64,000 bases of DNA from positions 868,001 to 932,000 of the forward strand of contig JAXGOI010000001.1 of assembly GCA_040767605.1 (NCBI GenBank), in the 5' to 3' direction. Shown here piece by piece: positions 33,306 to 42,741 of this stretch; position 1 is the first letter of the stretch, and every line of letters starts with the position of its first letter. Origin of the DNA: JAXGOI01 sp040767605. Its GTDB lineage: Bacteria; Bacillota; Dehalobacteriia; UBA4068. The notes below the pieces were generated by a model. It saw only the letters and a program-made list of their open reading frames with translations, did no database searches and was not told where the DNA came from. Made by a program: the position numbers and the translations under genes.

Positions 33306-33802
33306 TAATCATTTAAATATTCCAACAAGTAATTTTAAAATATCGCTTTTGACTTTATAGTTATATTTATCTTAATATATTTTAAAAAACCCTATCACTT
33401 TATGAGGTTTTAAATATTTTGGCAGTATTTGACATATATTTAAATTAACACCCATTATGCTTTTTGCATAAGCTTTTGCAGGTTTTTTTTGATTAAAAAT
33501 TGTCTTTTTCTATACTTGCGGTTGAAAGAAAATAATATGGTATTTGCCTATTCATTTTGTATATGCCAAACTATAGCCTTTGTTTGGGATTTAAATAATC
33601 TTTACTCTAATTTACTTTCATTATTATGACTTATAATGCTTTATTATTCTTTATTAATAGCCGCTTGAATGACTCCATTATACGAAAATAAGTTTTTTAT
33701 ATAATCCCTGGCGCGCCCCCATAGCGGGGCTTTATTTTTAGCATTGCTTTTCCCCTTATAGGGAACAGGCTCATTGCTTAAAAGACTATAGGACATAATA
33801 AA
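33306..33802. other. 500-bp AT-rich intergenic region
   Basis: No frame, RNA family or repeat recognised between the TIGR04076 promoter region and the terminator of the TrpXYZ-type operon. Confidence 0.4.
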
Positions 33803-33832
33803 AAGCGGCCCTTCATTTAAGAAGGGCCGCTT
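33803..33832. terminator. terminator of the TrpXYZ-type operon
   Basis: AAGCGGCCCTTC / GAAGGGCCGCTT, perfect 12-bp stem with 6-nt loop, about 75 bp past the last stop. Confidence 0.8.
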
Positions 33833-33908
33833 AAGCTTTAAATTATTTTTTACTTTGTTTTTGGTTTTTAATTATATCTTTAGTTTGGAGTATCCTTTTA
33901 AGCCGGGC

Positions 33909-34694
33909 TTATTGAATGGGGATAGTCTCCTCCATGCCGCTTATTCTGCCGAACATTTTCAGCAGGCCGTCTACCGTAAGGCTTTTCTTTTCCTCACCCT
34001 CAATATCTACGGCTATTTTCCCGGCATACATCATTATCAGGCGGTTGCCGTAATTAATAGCGTCCTTCATATTATGGGTAATCATAAGGGTGGTAAGGTT
34101 ATTCCGTTTAACGACGGCTTCGGTTATTTCAAGAACTTTAGGAGCTGTTTTGGGGTCAAGGGCCGCGGTATGCTCATCTAAAAGCAGGAGCTTCGGCTTT
34201 TCTATTGTAGCCATCAGCAAAGTCAGCGCCTGGCGCTGCCCCCCGGATAAAAGCCCCACCTTTGAGCTGAGCCTCTCCTCCAGGCCCAGGCCCAAATCCG
34301 CAAGTAGTTTATAAAAGAGCTCCCTTTCAGGTTTTGTAATCCCCCAGGAAAGCCCTCTGGGCTTTCCCCGGCGCAGGGCAAGGGCTAAATTCTCCTCTAT
34401 GCCCATAGTGGCGGCGGTGCCCAGCATGGGGTCTTGAAACACCCGGCCGATATGAGCCGCCCGCTTATATTCCGGCAGTCTGGTAACATCAATGCCGTCT
34501 ATAAGAATTTGGCCTTCATCCACAGGGAAAACCCCTGCCACCGCATTTAACATAGTAGATTTACCCGAGCCGTTACCCCCTATAACGGTGATAAAATCTC
34601 CATTATTAAGGGTTAGGGATACATTATCCAAAGCCAGTTTTTCATTTACGGTATTTTTATTAAAAGCCTTGCTTATATTTTTAATTTCAAGCAC
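33909..34694 (-). CDS. ABC transporter ATPase (TrpZ-type, BMP-like sugar/amino-acid importer)
   Basis: 261 residues from GTG at 34694, chosen because GGAGA is 8 nt upstream and GTGCTTGA overlaps the permease stop by 8 nt. Walker A GGNGSGKST, signature LLSGGQRQALTLLMA, Walker B LLLLDEHTAALD (DEH rather than DEP, common in this subfamily), H-loop ITHNMKDA. It powers the permease encoded just upstream. Confidence 0.9.
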   Translation of the reverse strand: MLEIKNISKAFNKNTVNEKLALDNVSLTLNNGDFITVIGGNGSGKSTMLNAVAGVFPVDEGQILIDGIDVTRLPEYKRAAHIGRVFQDPMLGTAATMGIEENLALALRRGKPRGLSWGITKPERELFYKLLADLGLGLEERLSSKVGLLSGGQRQALTLLMATIEKPKLLLLDEHTAALDPKTAPKVLEITEAVVKRNNLTTLMITHNMKDAINYGNRLIMMYAGKIAVDIEGEEKKSLTVDGLLKMFGRISGMEETIPIQ

Positions 34695-35649
34695 TGGTAG
34701 AGTCTCCTTTTCGTTTCCCGCTAAAGGAGGAGAGCTTTTCCTTCCAATGGGGAACAGCAAGTACCGCCACAACAATTAAGGCCGTTAAAAGCTTTAAATA
34801 ATTGGGGTTTAGCTTAAGCCAAAGTACGGTTTGAATTATGGCATAATAAATAGCGGAGCCAACCACCACTGAAAAAAGGCGCAGGGCAAAGTTACGGAAT
34901 ACCCTGCTGAAGATGATATCCCCGATTATTACCGCCGCCAAACCGATGACAATGGCGCCGCGCCCCATATTGATATCGGCAAAACCCTGGTATTGTGCTA
35001 AAAGACCGCCGGAAAGGGCCACCATGCCATTGGAAATCATAAGCCCTAAAATCTTCGTATAGCTTGTATTAATTCCCTGGGCATGGGCCATATTAATATT
35101 GGCGCCGGTTGCCCGGACAGAGCAGCCAAGCTCCGTACCGAAAAACCAGTACAAAATGGCAATTATAACTATAATAAATATACTTACCACAAAAATCGGC
35201 GACCAATAAAAAGCCTTAGCGCCGTTTTGCACCTCCTGCAAATAGCGCAGGGAAACAAGAAGGTTGTAATTATTGACATTAACAGCCTGATTAGCCCGGC
35301 CCATTATACCTAAATTAACCGACCAAAGGCCGATTTGAGTAAGAATACCGGAAAGGATAGCCGAAATTCCGCAAAAGGTATGGAATAAGCCGGTTGCAAG
35401 CCCCCCCAGCATACCCCCAATAAAGGCGACTAATAGGGAAAGGCCTACGCTATAGCCGTTTAATATCATTACAACACATATGGCCCCGCCGGTGCAAAAT
35501 GTACCATCCACCGTTAAATCGGCCATACTTAAAACCTGATATGTTATATATACGCCGATTGCCATTATGCCCCAGATAAGCCCCTGGGCCAAAGCGCCGG
35601 GCAGCTGATTAATTAATTCAAAAATACCAGGAATTAGGCTCCCCTCCAA
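34687..35649 (-). CDS. ABC transporter permease (TrpY-type)
   Basis: 320 residues, about eight to nine membrane helices. GLIWGIMAIGVYITYQVLSMADLTVDG is the typical N-terminal signature (about 19-45), with RATGANINMAHAQGINTSYTK as the coupling loop. Middle gene of a three-gene importer whose streptococcal relatives carry tryptophan. Confidence 0.9.
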   Translation of the reverse strand: MEGSLIPGIFELINQLPGALAQGLIWGIMAIGVYITYQVLSMADLTVDGTFCTGGAICVVMILNGYSVGLSLLVAFIGGMLGGLATGLFHTFCGISAILSGILTQIGLWSVNLGIMGRANQAVNVNNYNLLVSLRYLQEVQNGAKAFYWSPIFVVSIFIIVIIAILYWFFGTELGCSVRATGANINMAHAQGINTSYTKILGLMISNGMVALSGGLLAQYQGFADINMGRGAIVIGLAAVIIGDIIFSRVFRNFALRLFSVVVGSAIYYAIIQTVLWLKLNPNYLKLLTALIVVAVLAVPHWKEKLSSFSGKRKGDSTSA

Positions 35650-35668
35650 TCCTAAAAACCGCCGAAAA

Positions 35669-36658
35669 TTATTCTGTGATTTTAAGATAATCAGCGGGGG
35701 GAACTATACCCAGCTCATTACAAATTTCTTCATTATACATTTTTGTAAAATTCGGGGCATACTCAATAGGCATGCTTTGAATATCGCTTTGGCCCGTAAG
35801 TATTTTATGGGCCATTAAGCCTGTGGCATACCCTAAATCATAATAGTCTATAGAGAGGGTTGCAACGCCGCATCCGGCGCAAACCCCTTTTTCACCCGTA
35901 ATAACCGGAATTTTTGCCGGGCGGCAAATATTATCGATTATACCGGTATTTGAGGCTACAGTATTATCTGTGGGAACATAAATAATATCGCTTTCATCGG
36001 CTGCCGTTTTGGCTATGGCAGCTAAATCATTGGAATCTGAGAAAGGATAAAGTTTACCCTGATAGCCCAAATCTTCAATAAGGCTTTTAATGGTATTTAC
36101 CTGATAGAGTGAATTTGCCTCTGCGGAGCAATAAATTAAACCTACTTTATTTGCCTCAGGGAAAAGATCCTTAATCATTTGGGCCTGCTGATCCAAGGGG
36201 GCAAGATCCGATGTACCGGAAACATTGCCGCCTACGGTACCTGTAAAATCTCTAAGATCCAGAGCAACACCATATTCGGTAATAGATGTGCCTAAAACAG
36301 GGATAGTTGCCGTTGCCGCCGCCGCCGCCTGCAGGGCCGGGGTGGCGTTTGCCAAAATCAAATCAACATTTGAGGCAACAAATCCATTGGCAATAGTCGC
36401 GCAGGTATTGGAATCCCCCTGGGCATTTTGCTCGGTAAAGCTTACCTTATCCCCCAGTTTTTCAGTAAGGGCGTCTTTAAAGCCGTTTGTGGCGGCATCT
36501 AGAGCCTCATGCTGAATAAGCTGAAGTATACCTACGGAAAAACTCTCTTGGCCCCCTGCGTCACCGCTGGTTTCTGCACCATTGCTGCAAGCTGTGGCAG
36601 CAATGAGTATTAAGGCAAGGCATGCCAAAATACTGATTAGCTTTTGCATTTTTTTCAT
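35669..36658 (-). CDS. ABC transporter binding lipoprotein (TrpX-type)
   Basis: 329 residues. Lipobox ATAC (Cys about 24), then a type-I fold of the ABC_sub_bind/DUF family: SVGILQLIQHEALDAATNGF (about 42-61), VPVLGTSITEYG-like middle, LIYCSAEANS. Relatives bind tryptophan or other aromatic compounds. First gene of the operon, with a strong promoter and a dyad just downstream of the start site. Substrate unproven. Confidence 0.88.
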   Translation of the reverse strand: MKKMQKLISILACLALILIAATACSNGAETSGDAGGQESFSVGILQLIQHEALDAATNGFKDALTEKLGDKVSFTEQNAQGDSNTCATIANGFVASNVDLILANATPALQAAAAATATIPVLGTSITEYGVALDLRDFTGTVGGNVSGTSDLAPLDQQAQMIKDLFPEANKVGLIYCSAEANSLYQVNTIKSLIEDLGYQGKLYPFSDSNDLAAIAKTAADESDIIYVPTDNTVASNTGIIDNICRPAKIPVITGEKGVCAGCGVATLSIDYYDLGYATGLMAHKILTGQSDIQSMPIEYAPNFTKMYNEEICNELGIVPPADYLKITE

Positions 36659-36693
36659 ATTCTACCATCCTTCTATACTACAATATGATATTT

Positions 36694-36757
36694 CACTTTA
36701 GGGCTATCGACGCTAAAGTGATGAATTGATTATATAAAGATTGCGTAAAAATGTCAA
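36694..36757 (-). promoter_or_regulatory. promoter and dyad of the TrpXYZ-type operon
   Basis: Minus strand TTGACA (36752-36757) and TATAAT (36729-36734), perfect boxes with a 17-bp spacer. The dyad CACTTTAG-N11-CTAAAGTG (36694-36720) lies in the first transcribed bases and could be an operator or an RNA hairpin. No T-box was seen. Confidence 0.8.
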
Positions 36758-37138
36758 GAGCTGCCGAGGCCCGGGCCTAGGCCGCCCTTGATTTTAAGCT
36801 GGTTTTTTAATTGCCGGCCGCCCTTATTTAAGCCTTTATAAATATTTTTTTAATTAAACCCCTTTAATTATGTTTTTAAACTTTAAAGTGACCAAAAACA
36901 AGCCCTTATTTTTTACTTAATTAAAAACCCTTTGATTAAACTCTTTATAAATTAACTTTTTGTAATATAAAAAGCATCCGCGGCGAAGGCTTCACTGCGG
37001 ATGCTTTAACTTTACAAATCTATTAAGCTGTGTTTTGCCCGCCTTCCTAAAGGCCGGGGCGTTAAGGCATATACTTCTATTAATTGAAGCTAAGTGGCTG
37101 CCCCTAAAGGGTTTTTTGGCAAAAACACAAACTTAAAT
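36758..37138. other. intergenic region with terminator
   Basis: 380 bp; contains the ene-reductase terminator and AT-rich sequence with no recognised gene. Confidence 0.5.
36971..37007. terminator. terminator of the ene-reductase gene
   Basis: AAAGCATCCGC / GCGGATGCTTT, 11-bp stem, with a smaller GAAG/CTTC stem in the loop, 130 bp after the stop codon. Confidence 0.75.
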
Positions 37139-39112
37139 TTAATAAATATTCATACCCGCATAATATCCGCCTCTGGTGGCATTAATAATCTGCCCCGGCA
37201 GGCGGCAATCGCCAATGGCAATAAATTCGGGAACGCAGTCTCTTAAGGCTTCCGCCTCTTCGCTTAAGGCGGTGCGGCCTACGGCTAAAATAACCGTATC
37301 GGCATTTACCTCTAAGGCTCCCTCTTCTCCTTCAAGCAATACCCGGTCTGCCTTAATTTCTTTAGCGGTAACCTTGGTAAGCACCCTTAAATTATCCTGG
37401 TATTTATCAATTTCCTGGAGAAGGGCTTCTCTGGCTCTGAAGTTGGCATCCCGGGCTATATCGTCTGTCATCTCTAAAAGGGTTACCTGATGACCCTTCA
37501 TAGCAAGATCCAAAGCTTCCTCAGCGCCGCTTAAGCCGCCGCCGATAACAGCTACATTATTCCCAATTTCGTCTAAATGCTGGGAAACATCCTCGGCCCG
37601 GATTACATGGGGAAGATTATGGCCGGGGATTTTGCATTCCATGGGCCTGGCGCCCATGGCTGCAATAAGGTAATCCGGCTTAATTTCGGCAATTAATTCA
37701 GGAGTTACCTTAGTATTGAGCCAAACGGTTATCTTCCGGTTTTTAACCCGGTTTATCATGGCATTCATATAATTAATCATATCATCCTTAAAAGATATAT
37801 GCTTTGCCGTATTAAGGGTTCCGCCTAAATGATCCGCCTCCTCGCAGAGAATAACATCATGCCCCCGCTCCGAGGCGGTAATGGCCGCCTGCATACCGGC
37901 GGGGCCGCCTCCGGCAATCAGCACTTTATAGTGGCGCCTGGGGTCATCCCAAAGCTTGGCCTGAAACTCCCTGCCGCAGGTGGGGTTAACAGCGCATTTC
38001 ATGGCGCGGCTGGCATAAGGCAATAGAGAAACAAAGGTTTCGCTCAGGCATACATTACAGCGAAGGCAGGGGATTATTTCATCCTCTCTTCCCTCTCTGG
38101 CCTTTCTCGGCAATTCCGGGTCCGCCATTAAGCCTCTTACCATAGCCACCATATCGGCCTGGCCTGTGGCAATAATTTCTTCCATTAAATGGGGGTAGCC
38201 TATGCGGCCAACTGTAACTACCGGGGTTTTTACATGCTTTTTAATATCCGCCGCAATATCTGCATTTACCCCATGGGGTAAAAACATTGTCGGGAACATT
38301 CTGGGTACTGTATCCTTTTTTGCGAAGCTGGAAACGGATACATGAATTAAATCTACTTTACCGTCCAGCATTTTCGCAAATTCAATAGTCTCTTTAATTT
38401 CTTCCTCACCGTCTGAGGCAACTTTGCCTGAGAATCTGAATTCAATGGGGAAATTAGGGCCGCAATATTGCCTGATTCTTTCAATAATCATTAAAGGCAG
38501 GCGGGCTCTGTTTTCAAGGCTTCCGCCAAAGCGGTCTTTTCTATGATTTTCAGACAGGCTTAAGAATTGGGAAATAAGCCAGCCGTGGGCACCGTGAATC
38601 ATGCACATTTCAAAGCCGCCCATTTTAGCCATATATGCGGCTCTGCCAAAGGCATCCACTACTCTTTCAATATCATCCTCTGTCATTTCCTCGGCCTCAT
38701 ACACCTGGCCGTAACGATGATGAACACCGGCGCTTGCGCTGAGTATTCTCGGCCCGGTGGTATATTTGGGGTTGGCCCAATGGCCGGGATGAATAAGCTC
38801 AATAGAGGCTAAGGCGCCATGCTGCTTAATAGCATCGGAGCATTCCAAAAGGCTTGGAAGAATATCCCTGTTATCAAGGGGGGTAGTCCGGTCATGGGCT
38901 TGGCCTGTATAGGCATCTACATTTGTTTCTCCTACTGTAACTATGGCGGCCCCGCCTTTAGCAAAGGCCCTGTACATAGAAATATTTTCTTTACAGAAAT
39001 ACCCGGTGGTTAAAGTATCGGAAAAGCCCATGGGGGCCCCTTCAATGCGGTTGCGTAAAGTATAAGGTCCGATTTTTAACGGGCTGAATAAATGAGGATA
39101 TTTATATTCCAT
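37139..39112 (-). CDS. Fe-S flavoenzyme of the dienoyl-CoA reductase/BaiCD (old yellow enzyme) family
   Basis: 657 residues, full length. N-terminal FMN TIM barrel (about 1-340; HGAHGWLISQFLSLSENHR-type active-site loop near 170-188). 4Fe-4S cysteines CLRCNVC (about 347-353), Cys at about 372 and 377-378. FAD domain GGGPAGMQAA (about 401-410) and NAD(P)H domain IGGGLSGAEEA (about 524-534). Members reduce activated C=C bonds with NAD(P)H. Together with the PNPOx-ferredoxin and APC permease it looks like an uptake-and-reduction module. Substrate unknown. Confidence 0.9.
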   Translation of the reverse strand: MEYKYPHLFSPLKIGPYTLRNRIEGAPMGFSDTLTTGYFCKENISMYRAFAKGGAAIVTVGETNVDAYTGQAHDRTTPLDNRDILPSLLECSDAIKQHGALASIELIHPGHWANPKYTTGPRILSASAGVHHRYGQVYEAEEMTEDDIERVVDAFGRAAYMAKMGGFEMCMIHGAHGWLISQFLSLSENHRKDRFGGSLENRARLPLMIIERIRQYCGPNFPIEFRFSGKVASDGEEEIKETIEFAKMLDGKVDLIHVSVSSFAKKDTVPRMFPTMFLPHGVNADIAADIKKHVKTPVVTVGRIGYPHLMEEIIATGQADMVAMVRGLMADPELPRKAREGREDEIIPCLRCNVCLSETFVSLLPYASRAMKCAVNPTCGREFQAKLWDDPRRHYKVLIAGGGPAGMQAAITASERGHDVILCEEADHLGGTLNTAKHISFKDDMINYMNAMINRVKNRKITVWLNTKVTPELIAEIKPDYLIAAMGARPMECKIPGHNLPHVIRAEDVSQHLDEIGNNVAVIGGGLSGAEEALDLAMKGHQVTLLEMTDDIARDANFRAREALLQEIDKYQDNLRVLTKVTAKEIKADRVLLEGEEGALEVNADTVILAVGRTALSEEAEALRDCVPEFIAIGDCRLPGQIINATRGGYYAGMNIY

Positions 39113-39173
39113 AGCAATATCTCCTTTAATTCGCGGCGCAGGGCAAATTTTTTACCCGGGCCCTCTTTTTTAA

Positions 39174-39201
39174 ACCGCCCCCCCTTTAAAGGGGGGGCGG
39201 T
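39174..39201. terminator. palindromic terminator before the ene-reductase gene
   Basis: A perfect 28-bp palindrome: ACCGCCCCCCCTTT / AAAGGGGGGGCGGT, with no loop bases. On the minus strand it ends the PNPOx-ferredoxin gene; partial read-through to the ene-reductase is probable as no other promoter was found. Confidence 0.7.
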
Positions 39202-39210
39202 ATTTTTGCT

Positions 39211-39879
39211 TTAAACAAACTCTATTTTCCTGATTACCTTTTCAGGACAGGAAAAATAGCACGACCCGCATTCATTACAGCCGTAATGCTCAAGAACGGC
39301 CTTATTGTATTCGTTTAAGGAAATAGTCTCTGTTTGGCAATTTTCAACACAGACACCGCAGCCGGTGCAATCATCACCAATTTCATACATCCAGGGCCGT
39401 TGCTTAACATCGCCGAAGGAGAAACGGACACGGGAAATACCGTCATCCTTATAAACATGGAAGACTTCCCCCTCGCCTTTTTCCATTAAATAAACCTGGA
39501 AATTGGACAAATCCTTTCTGTACAAGGCTTCGGTCCCGCGGTTAAGCTCCCAATAGCGTGCCCTAATCTTCTCGTCATCGACTTTTTTCAGCCAGGCATT
39601 TATACGCACTGCCACGGTGTCAACAGCCATAGCGCTAACATAGGGGAATATTTCCATTTCATCAAAGAAATGCTTGCCCCGGGAAGCTCCTACATACATA
39701 TTGCCCTCATCATCCAAACGATGAATTTCCAGCGCTCTGTTTGTAGGTGTTTTACCGTCAATTGCCGTGGTGGCAAAGGACATATAGCCTATACCGAAGA
39801 CAAAGTCAAAGGCAGCCTTTTTCTTTTCTTCGTTAGTACTTTGAGGCGTAAGTCCAAGGCATTTTGGTCCGTTATACAT
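39211..39879 (-). CDS. PNPOx-fold flavin domain fused to two 4Fe-4S clusters
   Basis: 222 residues. Residues about 25-145 form the pyridoxamine-phosphate-oxidase-like split barrel (GYMSFATTAIDGKTPTNRAL, GNMYVGASRGKHFFDEM). The C-terminus has CTGCGVCVENCQ (about 169-180) and CNECGSCYFSCP (about 201-212). It probably binds flavin and passes electrons, for example to the ene-reductase downstream. Follows the APC permease by 12 bp. Confidence 0.85.
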   Translation of the reverse strand: MYNGPKCLGLTPQSTNEEKKKAAFDFVFGIGYMSFATTAIDGKTPTNRALEIHRLDDEGNMYVGASRGKHFFDEMEIFPYVSAMAVDTVAVRINAWLKKVDDEKIRARYWELNRGTEALYRKDLSNFQVYLMEKGEGEVFHVYKDDGISRVRFSFGDVKQRPWMYEIGDDCTGCGVCVENCQTETISLNEYNKAVLEHYGCNECGSCYFSCPEKVIRKIEFV

Positions 39880-39891
39880 GGGTATACCTCC

Positions 39892-41253
39892 TTAAGCTTC
39901 CTCGTAGCTGGTTTCGATTTCTACCTGTTTGCCGCCTTTGGCTTTTGTCATTCCCCAGGCAAAGAGAATGGAAATCACAGTGTAAACAACAAGCCCGATT
40001 TTCTCCGGGCCGCTGAGAATATCAAAGAGGAAATACTCAAATACTACGCAAACTATAAAGCCTGCAAAGCAAAGGAGAGAGTAAATCCAGTTGGGCATAT
40101 GGAAAACCGATTTCTCCCATAGATGGGGAACCACTTTAGGCAGGCGGATAAGAGCCAGCACAATAATAAGGTTCCCTACATTGGCAAGGAAGGTACCGAC
40201 AATGGCAATGGAGCCGATTTCCCAGCCGGCTACTAAAATACCTCCGGCCATAATGGTAATAAAGAGCAATACCCAGTGGGGAGAATGGAAACGCTTATTA
40301 ATAGCGCCAAAGCTCTTGGGGAGCCAGCCGTCATTACAGGCCTGAACCACCGGGGGAGGGAGCCAGCCCATTAAGGCGTTTAGGGAAGTAACAAGAGCAA
40401 ACATGGCGCCGCCCACAATAAAGAATATGTAGAGCCAGGGAGGAAGGACGGTTGCCGCCACTTTCGCCAGAGATTGGCCTTCAACTTCGCTGATGGCCAA
40501 AACTCCGGAGGCTACCATGGTAACCATGAAATAAATAACCATAACAATTAGAGAGCTCATAATAATAGCAAAGGGAATATCTTTGGTCGGGTTTTTACTC
40601 TGACGGCCGAAGTTAACTACTAATTGAGCGCCGCCGGTGGCGAAGTTCATAAGAGCAGCCGCATACATAACACCCTTCCAGCCATTTAACATAAAATCGG
40701 GGGGATCAAAGAACCCCGGCTGAATATGGCGGAAGCCAAAGAAAGAGAATACCAATAAAGCCGCCAATAAGACAACAACCATAATATTTTGCGCTCCGGC
40801 CGCCACCTTAATACCTAAGAAGTTTAAGGCCGCAACAAGAACCAAAAGGGCTACGGCAACCAGCTTAAAGTTAAAGCCGGGAACAAAATCCGTAACATAT
40901 TGGGCAAAGGAAGTACAATACAGCGAAGCCCCGAAGAAGTTGGTTAGCCAGAAAGCAACATATATACCGGCAAAGAATTTACCCCCTAAAAGTGCCGCCA
41001 GTGTGTACATGCCGCCGTTCATCCTAATTGTTGAAGCCGCAATTGCATTAGGTAAGATGGAAATAAAAGTCATAAGGGAACAAATAACGATTGCAATAGC
41101 TACCGAACGCCCCGTAAGGCCAATAGCCACGCCAACAACGGACATAATGCCGCCGCCGATAACATTACCTACCGCAATACTGGTTAAATCTAGTTTTCCT
41201 AGAACCTTCTCTTCTGCTGAAGCAACAGTTGCCAATGGGTTCACTCCTTTCAA
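39892..41253 (-). CDS. APC-family amino-acid/amine permease
   Basis: 453 residues, about 12 membrane helices. IAVGNVIGGGIMSVVGVAIG (about 22-41) is the APC helix-1 GxxIGxGI motif. The family exchanges or imports amino acids and amines. First gene of the operon with the PNPOx-ferredoxin. Its promoter has a 37-bp inverted repeat over the -10 and shares a motif with the adjacent cupin gene. Confidence 0.88.
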   Translation of the reverse strand: MKGVNPLATVASAEEKVLGKLDLTSIAVGNVIGGGIMSVVGVAIGLTGRSVAIAIVICSLMTFISILPNAIAASTIRMNGGMYTLAALLGGKFFAGIYVAFWLTNFFGASLYCTSFAQYVTDFVPGFNFKLVAVALLVLVAALNFLGIKVAAGAQNIMVVVLLAALLVFSFFGFRHIQPGFFDPPDFMLNGWKGVMYAAALMNFATGGAQLVVNFGRQSKNPTKDIPFAIIMSSLIVMVIYFMVTMVASGVLAISEVEGQSLAKVAATVLPPWLYIFFIVGGAMFALVTSLNALMGWLPPPVVQACNDGWLPKSFGAINKRFHSPHWVLLFITIMAGGILVAGWEIGSIAIVGTFLANVGNLIIVLALIRLPKVVPHLWEKSVFHMPNWIYSLLCFAGFIVCVVFEYFLFDILSGPEKIGLVVYTVISILFAWGMTKAKGGKQVEIETSYEEA

Positions 41254-41382
41254 ATATCAAGATAAGTACAATAGCTGTGTTAAGGATGCCGCTTACGCTT
41301 TTCCAGCGCCCTTATAACCCTCCCTTCCTAATTTAATTATTCAAAATATTTGCCTTACGGTTTTCTGCTTTCAAGCATATTC

Positions 41383-41429
41383 TGAACATGTATAGTAACC
41401 ATTTTACTATACTTGTTCAAAAGAGTCAA
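41383..41429 (-). promoter_or_regulatory. APC-operon promoter with long inverted repeat
   Basis: Minus strand TTGACT (41424-41429) and TAAAAT (41401-41406), 17-bp spacer. The 16-bp arms TGAACAAGTATAGTAA and its complement (41383-41419; one mismatch, 5-nt centre) overlap the -10 and start site, typical of a repressor operator. Confidence 0.78.
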
Positions 41430-41676
41430 GAGAATAATCTGATTTTTTTAAAAGTTTTTTATTATTGCCTGCCAAAGGCTTAAGGGCATTAAACTTATTG
41501 GCGCTTTTATTAAAAAGCCTGCCGGCGCCCTGCCCCCGGCATTATTTACGCATTAAACCCAAGAATAAAATCTTTTAGCCCCGAATTTTAATGGCTCCGG
41601 CCATGTTTTAGAGGCGGAGGTATTCTTCGCCTATATATATTCGGGGCCGCGGATTTCAATGACTGCCTTACTTAGC
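41430..41676. other. intergenic region after the cupin gene
   Basis: About 250 bp; no gene or clear terminator recognised. Confidence 0.35.
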
Positions 41677-42180
41677 CTATTCGTCAACTAAAACATGGGC
41701 CCCGTCTACATGCTTCCACTTTTTGCCGCCTTCTGTTCTGGCATATTCGCCGCTTAAAACTACGGTAAGGAATAAATGGGGTCTGTCTACCCGTACCCAT
41801 TCAAAGGGGCCATGGGGCAAACCCCCGGGAACATAAATACAGCAATTGTCTTTTACGGTATAGGGCTCGCCTTCCAGATAAACTATAGCCTCGCCCCATT
41901 CCGCGTTTACATCGTCATCCTTATGGTTAAAGCTGGGCATGAAAAAAATCAATTCATCATCTTCATGAACATGCTCCCCGACAATGGGGTTAACCTTAGG
42001 CACATCATAAAACCAGGAAAGGCTGAAATTGGCATTACCCTCAGGGAAGAGTTCATCATTGGCATAAGTCTGCCCCAGGGTACGGCCGGTTTTTAAATTG
42101 CCGTGGCCGTCATAGGGTGTATCCAAAACCGGCGGGCGATAAGATGGAGAAATAAAAAGATGCTCCCATTTTTTGCTCAT
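41677..42180 (-). CDS. cupin-like protein
   Basis: 167 residues. Central double-stranded beta-helix: GEHVHEDDELIFFM (about 69-82, cupin motif 1 with two His and a Glu/Asp pair) and YVPGGLPHGPFEW (about 117-129, motif 2 His). It may be an isomerase, a dioxygenase-like enzyme or a ligand sensor. Start ATG has AAGGAGG 7 nt upstream. Its promoter shares TGAACA-N3-TATAGTA with the APC operon, so the two are probably co-regulated. Confidence 0.72.
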   Translation of the reverse strand: MSKKWEHLFISPSYRPPVLDTPYDGHGNLKTGRTLGQTYANDELFPEGNANFSLSWFYDVPKVNPIVGEHVHEDDELIFFMPSFNHKDDDVNAEWGEAIVYLEGEPYTVKDNCCIYVPGGLPHGPFEWVRVDRPHLFLTVVLSGEYARTEGGKKWKHVDGAHVLVDE

Positions 42181-42318
42181 GCATATACCTCCTTATACGG
42201 AATTTAAATTATAAGCAGGGAATTAACCGCAATTTGCATATAAAAAAAGCACACACTTAACTGAAGCAACAGAAGTGGCGCTTTTGGTCATGCTTATGCG
42301 GTTATCCTTAACACCTTC

Positions 42319-42347
42319 ACAATACTATATGTGTTCAGTTTTGTCAA
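42319..42347 (-). promoter_or_regulatory. cupin-gene promoter with the shared half-site
   Basis: Minus strand TTGACA (42342-42347) and TATTGT (42319-42324), 17 bp apart. TGAACACATATAGTA (42323-42337) matches one arm of the APC operator in the same register relative to the -10. Confidence 0.7.
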
Positions 42348-42614
42348 CAGCAATTTACTTGCGTAAGCTCATATTTTTAATGCCAAAATTGCTTAAATAT
42401 AATTTTTTATACGCTTAATTCCCCGCTAAAACCCTAATACTCGAACCTACCTTAAGGCGTAATACTATTATTTTGCCAATATTATTTTTAACTTTTTCTA
42501 TTGGCAATTAAACTCCTCCCCGCTAAAATTTTAGGCCGGGCAAAATATAAATGCCCCGGCGCCAAGCCCCCGCATATTAAAATTTAAAGCCTTAGGAATA
42601 TCTTATAAAACAAA

Positions 42615-42656
42615 AAAAGCCTTATAGCCCCGATATCCCGGGATTATAAGGCTTTT
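42615..42656. terminator. terminator of the LuxR gene
   Basis: AAAAGCCTTATA / TATAAGGCTTTT, 12-bp stem, with a small inner CCCG/CGGG pairing. Confidence 0.75.
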
Positions 42657-42682
42657 AAGCCAGTAAATGAGCAAAGGCCCAC

Positions 42683-42727
42683 TTATTTTATCTTACCTTA
42701 TTTTATCTTACCTTATTTTATCTTACC
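42683..42727. repeat. tandem repeat, 3 x 15 bp
   Basis: Three exact copies of TTATTTTATCTTACC followed by a degenerate copy that merges into the stop-codon region of the LuxR gene (…CCTATTTTACC). Confidence 0.85.
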
Positions 42728-42741
42728 TTATTTTTCTCGCC

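Larger units (their letters stand above)
42348..42741. other. intergenic region with terminator and tandem repeat
   Basis: About 390 bp: AT-rich sequence, the LuxR-gene terminator and the 15-bp tandem repeat. No gene recognised. Confidence 0.5.

Noticed and set aside
36660..36760. T-box leader for the TrpXYZ-type operon
   Set aside because: The leader is only about 65 nt, with no T-box sequence and no terminator hairpin before the start codon.
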